A program made the position numbers and the translations under genes. From AP-15 sp963772965 (GTDB lineage: Bacteria; Pseudomonadota; Alphaproteobacteria; ATCC43930; CGMCC-115725): a stretch of DNA of 64,000 nt. Each line of letters begins with the position of its first letter. The stretch's first letter is position 1. Shown here in pieces: positions 61,332-64,000 of the stretch. Location of the stretch: positions 310,001 through 374,000 of the forward strand of contig CAVYZU010000011.1 of the NCBI GenBank assembly GCA_963772965.1. Reading direction: 5' to 3'. The notes beneath the pieces are model-generated. The model did not search any database. It was not told where the DNA came from and worked only from the letters and a program-made list of their open reading frames with translations.

Positions 61332-62066
61332 TCAGCCTGTGATGATCGCCAATGCCTCCGCATGTGCCCGCCGATCGCCCGCGACGAGCACGCGGCCGTC
61401 GGAGCCGAGGCTCAGTTTTTCGCCGCGCCAGTCGGTGGCGATACCGCCCGCTCCTTCGACGATCGGAATGATCGCGCAGAAATCGTACGGCTTGAGGCTG
61501 GCTTCAAGCACGAGATCGATGAAACCGGCGGCCAGCAATCCGTAAGCATAACAGTCGGCGCCATAACGGGTCAGCTTAACCGCGGCAGAGACGCGGGCAA
61601 AGCCGTCCGCATCGGGCCCGCGAAACATATCGGGTGTCGTCGCAAAGAGGGTGGCGGCGGCGAGTTCGGGGCAAGCGCGGCAGTGGATCGGCTCCCCATT
61701 CAACGTGCTTTGCCGCCCGATGCCGCCGAGCCAACGCTCGCCCAGAATCGGCTGGTCGATCACACCGAGAATCGGGGCCCCGCCCTGGGTCAGTGCAATC
61801 AAGGTGCCAAACAACGGCACGCCGCTGATAAAGGATTTGGTGCCGTCGATCGGATCGAGAACCCACACGAACTCGGCCCCTTCGCGCACCCGGCCGAATT
61901 CCTCGCCGACGATGCCATGATCCGGAAATCGCCGCTCGATCAGTTCGCGCATTGCCTGCTCGGCGGCCCGATCGGCGGCAGTCACCGGGGTCTGATCCGG
62001 CTTGTCGTCGATTGCAAGGGCGGTCCGGAAATAGGGCCGGATCGCCGCGCCGGCGGCGTCGGCCAA
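61332..62066 (-). CDS. hisN: Inositol-monophosphatase family, histidinol-phosphatase-like
   Basis: The protein has the metal-dependent phosphatase motifs GEEFG, VWVLDPIDGTKSFI (metal Asp residues) and YDFCAIIPIVEGAGG. The layout matches HisN-type histidinol phosphatases of alphaproteobacteria, although another sugar phosphate is possible. The TTG at 62066 is the only standard start, but family-like sequence continues upstream (DIDDYISLASDL) to a possible CTG at 62105, so the protein may be about 257 residues and start unusually. It follows cycM on the same strand. Confidence 0.75.
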   Translation of the reverse strand: MADAAGAAIRPYFRTALAIDDKPDQTPVTAADRAAEQAMRELIERRFPDHGIVGEEFGRVREGAEFVWVLDPIDGTKSFISGVPLFGTLIALTQGGAPILGVIDQPILGERWLGGIGRQSTLNGEPIHCRACPELAAATLFATTPDMFRGPDADGFARVSAAVKLTRYGADCYAYGLLAAGFIDLVLEASLKPYDFCAIIPIVEGAGGIATDWRGEKLSLGSDGRVLVAGDRRAHAEALAIITG

Positions 62067-62131
62067 ATCTGATGCCAGAGAAATATAGTCGTCGATATCA
62101 GGCAGCGGGCGCGGACCTAATTAAGCCGAGG

Positions 62132-62656
62132 CTATTTCAAACTCATCAGATAAGCGATGACGTCGGCGCGGTCCTTTGCTTTTGGGAATCCGGCAAAGCT
62201 CATCTTGGTCCCGGGTGCGAACTGCTGCGGATTGGCGAGCCACTGGTTCAGCGTTTCCGGATCCCATTTCTGGCCCTTATGCGCTTCCAAGGCGGATGAG
62301 AACGAATACCCGCCGCGATCCTCAGCAATTGGTCCACCGACGACGTCCCACAAATTCGGTCCGATCTTGTTCGGCTCGCCTTTATTGAAGGTATGGCACA
62401 CCTGGCAAACCTTTGTCAGCTCCTGGCCTCTCTTGGGGTCGGCCTTGGCGAGCAGCGGTGTGATCGGCTCGACCTTGGGGGCGGCGGGGGCCTGTTCGGA
62501 CGGTGCAGGTGTCGAAGGCGCGCCGGCAACAAGAAACACCGGCTTTTCGAGCGGCTTTGGCCGAACCAGCATCGTCGACAAAATCCCGGCGACCATCGCA
62601 ACGATCAGCGCGGTCAATACCGAGGCAATGACCTTGTTCCACTCGAACGACGACAT
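62132..62656 (-). CDS. cycM: Membrane-anchored c-type cytochrome
   Basis: The 174-residue protein has an N-terminal uncleaved membrane anchor (about residues 10-32), a Pro/Ala-rich linker, and a class I cytochrome c domain with heme site CQVCH and axial Met in GTKMSFAGF. It matches CycM, which carries electrons from bc1 to terminal oxidases. It is divergent from kdsB; this cycM / kdsB-pheA arrangement is known from alphaproteobacteria. Confidence 0.88.
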   Translation of the reverse strand: MSSFEWNKVIASVLTALIVAMVAGILSTMLVRPKPLEKPVFLVAGAPSTPAPSEQAPAAPKVEPITPLLAKADPKRGQELTKVCQVCHTFNKGEPNKIGPNLWDVVGGPIAEDRGGYSFSSALEAHKGQKWDPETLNQWLANPQQFAPGTKMSFAGFPKAKDRADVIAYLMSLK

Positions 62657-62806
62657 GACAGCCCCATCCTACCGTGCCGGGTGCGGCAGGAAATCGAATT
62701 CCCCCCGAAATCCTCTGAGCAATATCACGCTTCCCGCGTTGCGACGAACCGGGCATGTTGTCGCTCCCCGTTCGAGATCCGCGGGCTGCGTAATATCGCT
62801 GTGATC

Positions 62807-63562
62807 ATGTCATTGCCGCACAATCCGATCATTCTCATTCCGGCCCGGCTCGCCGCGACGCGGCTGCCCGCCAAGCCGCTCGCCGACATCGCGGGAATGC
62901 CGATGATCGTCCATGTCTGGCAGCGCGCGGTGATGGCCGAAGCGGCCCCCGTCGTGGTCGCCTGCGGCGATCCCGAGATTGCTGCAGTAATCGAAAGGGT
63001 AGGCGGCCGGGCCGTGCTCACGGACCCGGATTTGCCGACCGGTTCCGACCGTATCCATCAGGCGATCATGCGGCTCGACCCGGAGCGCCGCCACGACGCC
63101 GTTGTCAACGTCCAAGGCGATCTACCGATGCTCGACCCCGGCGCGATCCGTACGGCGCTCGCCGGACTGGCTGACCCGGAAACCGATATTGCGACCCTGG
63201 CTGCGGTCATCGAGGACCCTGCTGCGCTGGCCGACACCAGCGTCAACAAGGTGGTCGCCGGTTTCAGCGACCCGACAACGCCGGCGCGAGCGTTGTACTT
63301 CAGCAAGGCGGTGGTGCCCTGGGGCGACGGGCCGCATTACGAACATATCGGGCTGTACGCCTATCGCCGGGCGGCGTTGGAGCGGTTTGTCACGCTGCCG
63401 CGCGGCATACTCGAACAGCGCGAGCGGCTCGAACAATTGCGCGCGCTCGAAGCCGGCATGCGAATCTCGGTAAGCCTGATCGAGCCGGAGCGGCTCGGCG
63501 TACAGGTCGATACGCCGGCCGATCTCGATCGAGCCCGCCGGCTGATGCAACAACAGCACTGA
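62807..63562 (+). CDS. kdsB: 3-deoxy-manno-octulosonate cytidylyltransferase
   Basis: KdsB activates Kdo with CTP for lipopolysaccharide synthesis. The 251-residue protein has the nucleotide-binding start ILIPARLAATRLPAKPL, the LTDPDLPTGSDRI and VVNVQGDLP (metal Asp) motifs, and IGLYAYRRAALERF with EQLRALE. ATG 62807 is used; GTG 62801 is an in-frame alternative. The stop is four bases before the pheA ATG, so the two are cotranscribed. It also shows that the organism makes Kdo-containing lipopolysaccharide. Confidence 0.95.
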   Translation: MSLPHNPIILIPARLAATRLPAKPLADIAGMPMIVHVWQRAVMAEAAPVVVACGDPEIAAVIERVGGRAVLTDPDLPTGSDRIHQAIMRLDPERRHDAVVNVQGDLPMLDPGAIRTALAGLADPETDIATLAAVIEDPAALADTSVNKVVAGFSDPTTPARALYFSKAVVPWGDGPHYEHIGLYAYRRAALERFVTLPRGILEQRERLEQLRALEAGMRISVSLIEPERLGVQVDTPADLDRARRLMQQQH

Positions 63563-63566
63563 AACG

Positions 63567-64000
63567 ATGGCCGAACCAAATCTCGAAATTGCCGACCCCG
63601 CGCAAAGAGAAATTGCCGACCCTGAGCAAACAATCGCGTTTCAAGGTATGTTCGGGGCCTATTCCGACCTCGCCTGCCGGCATGTTTTCCCGGATATGGC
63701 GACCTTGGCGTGCAACCAATTCGAGGACGCGTTTGCCGCAGTGCGCGAAGCCCGCGCGCGGCTGGCAATGATCCCGATCGAAAATTCGGTGGCCGGCCGG
63801 GTCGCGGACATCCACCATCTGATGCCCGATTCGGGACTGCACATCATCGCCGAGCACTACCAGCCGGTGAACCATCATCTGTTGGCGCTCCCGGGTGCAA
63901 GCTTGGCCAAGATCCGCACCGTCAAGAGCCATGTTCAGGCCCTATCGCAATGCCGCAAGCTGATTCGTGCGCTCGGCCTCGAGCCGATCGTCGCGGCCGA
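63567..64000 (+). CDS. pheA: Prephenate dehydratase, 5' part only
   Basis: PheA converts prephenate to phenylpyruvate in phenylalanine synthesis. The visible 144 codons contain TIAFQGMFGAYSDLACRHVF, FEDAFAAVREARARLAMIPI and ENSVAGRVADIHHLM, the standard start of the catalytic domain. The N-terminus has a short extension with the repeated phrase EIADP before the domain. The gene runs off the right edge. It begins four bases after kdsB. Confidence 0.92.
   Translation, partial: MAEPNLEIADPAQREIADPEQTIAFQGMFGAYSDLACRHVFPDMATLACNQFEDAFAAVREARARLAMIPIENSVAGRVADIHHLMPDSGLHIIAEHYQPVNHHLLALPGASLAKIRTVKSHVQALSQCRKLIRALGLEPIVAA

Overview
The window is GC-rich, densely coded DNA from an alphaproteobacterium, most likely a chromosome. 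The evidence is a CtrA-type cell-cycle regulator convergent with a ChpT-type phosphotransferase, a cycM / kdsB-pheA block at the right end, a HemB lacking the zinc-ligand cysteines, and many CoA-transferase, ABC-uptake and enolase-superfamily genes typical of soil alphaproteobacteria. The order is uncertain (Rhodospirillales- or Rhizobiales-like). I saw no rRNA, tRNA or CRISPR array.

Layout. 1-1.8 kb: 3' end of mobA, then chpT and ctrA, which share their stop codons and each carry a CtrA-box-like site upstream. 2.4-7.5 kb: acyl-CoA catabolism genes (CoA transferase, CitE-like lyase, acyl-CoA-dehydrogenase-like flavoprotein), a two-domain protein of unknown function and a lipocalin-like secreted protein. 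7.6-14.8 kb: an apparent oxalate/formate module with a GntR/FCD regulator, formyl-CoA:oxalate CoA-transferase (frc) and an NAD-linked molybdenum formate dehydrogenase (fused FdsG-FdsB, a coupled small protein of unknown function, and FdsA). 15-19 kb: an oxidase, an amidohydrolase, an NTF2-like protein and a frameshifted Baeyer-Villiger-type monooxygenase. 20-26.8 kb: a carbohydrate-type ABC importer with two paralogous Tat-exported binding proteins and two paralogous small secreted proteins. 27-32 kb: FMN reductase, SDR, ROK kinase, DUF2272 lipoprotein, phosphatase and gshB. 32-34 kb: a compact row of SirB1-like, RusA-like and REase-HEPN fusion genes, the first two frameshifted. 34-41 kb: enoyl reductase-like MDR, TPP enzyme, Asn/Gly-rich secreted protein, a 22-bp tandem repeat, a persulfide-dioxygenase/rhodanese fusion and small genes. 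41-44.4 kb: hemB and a lipoprotein operon split by an IS630-type element. 44.4-52.1 kb: a signalling operon with a 2016-residue kinase carrying ten GAF domains, a single-domain receiver and a receiver-cyclase. 52-58 kb: VapBC, an enolase-superfamily enzyme, an isolated Rieske gene, amidase, hydroxyacid dehydrogenase and a broken AbrB-type antitoxin. 58-64 kb: yejB and a frameshifted yejA, hisN-like, cycM, kdsB and the start of pheA.

Five genes (monooxygenase, SirB1-like, RusA-like, AbrB-type, YejA-like) each need one single-base indel to restore a full-length family protein, and three of these indels lie in short homopolymers. Sequencing error is therefore a serious alternative to gene decay. 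The strongest leads are the ten-GAF kinase operon, the exactly reversible IS630 interruption, the REase-HEPN fusion coupled to a RusA-like gene, and the unknown protein coupled between the formate dehydrogenase subunits.
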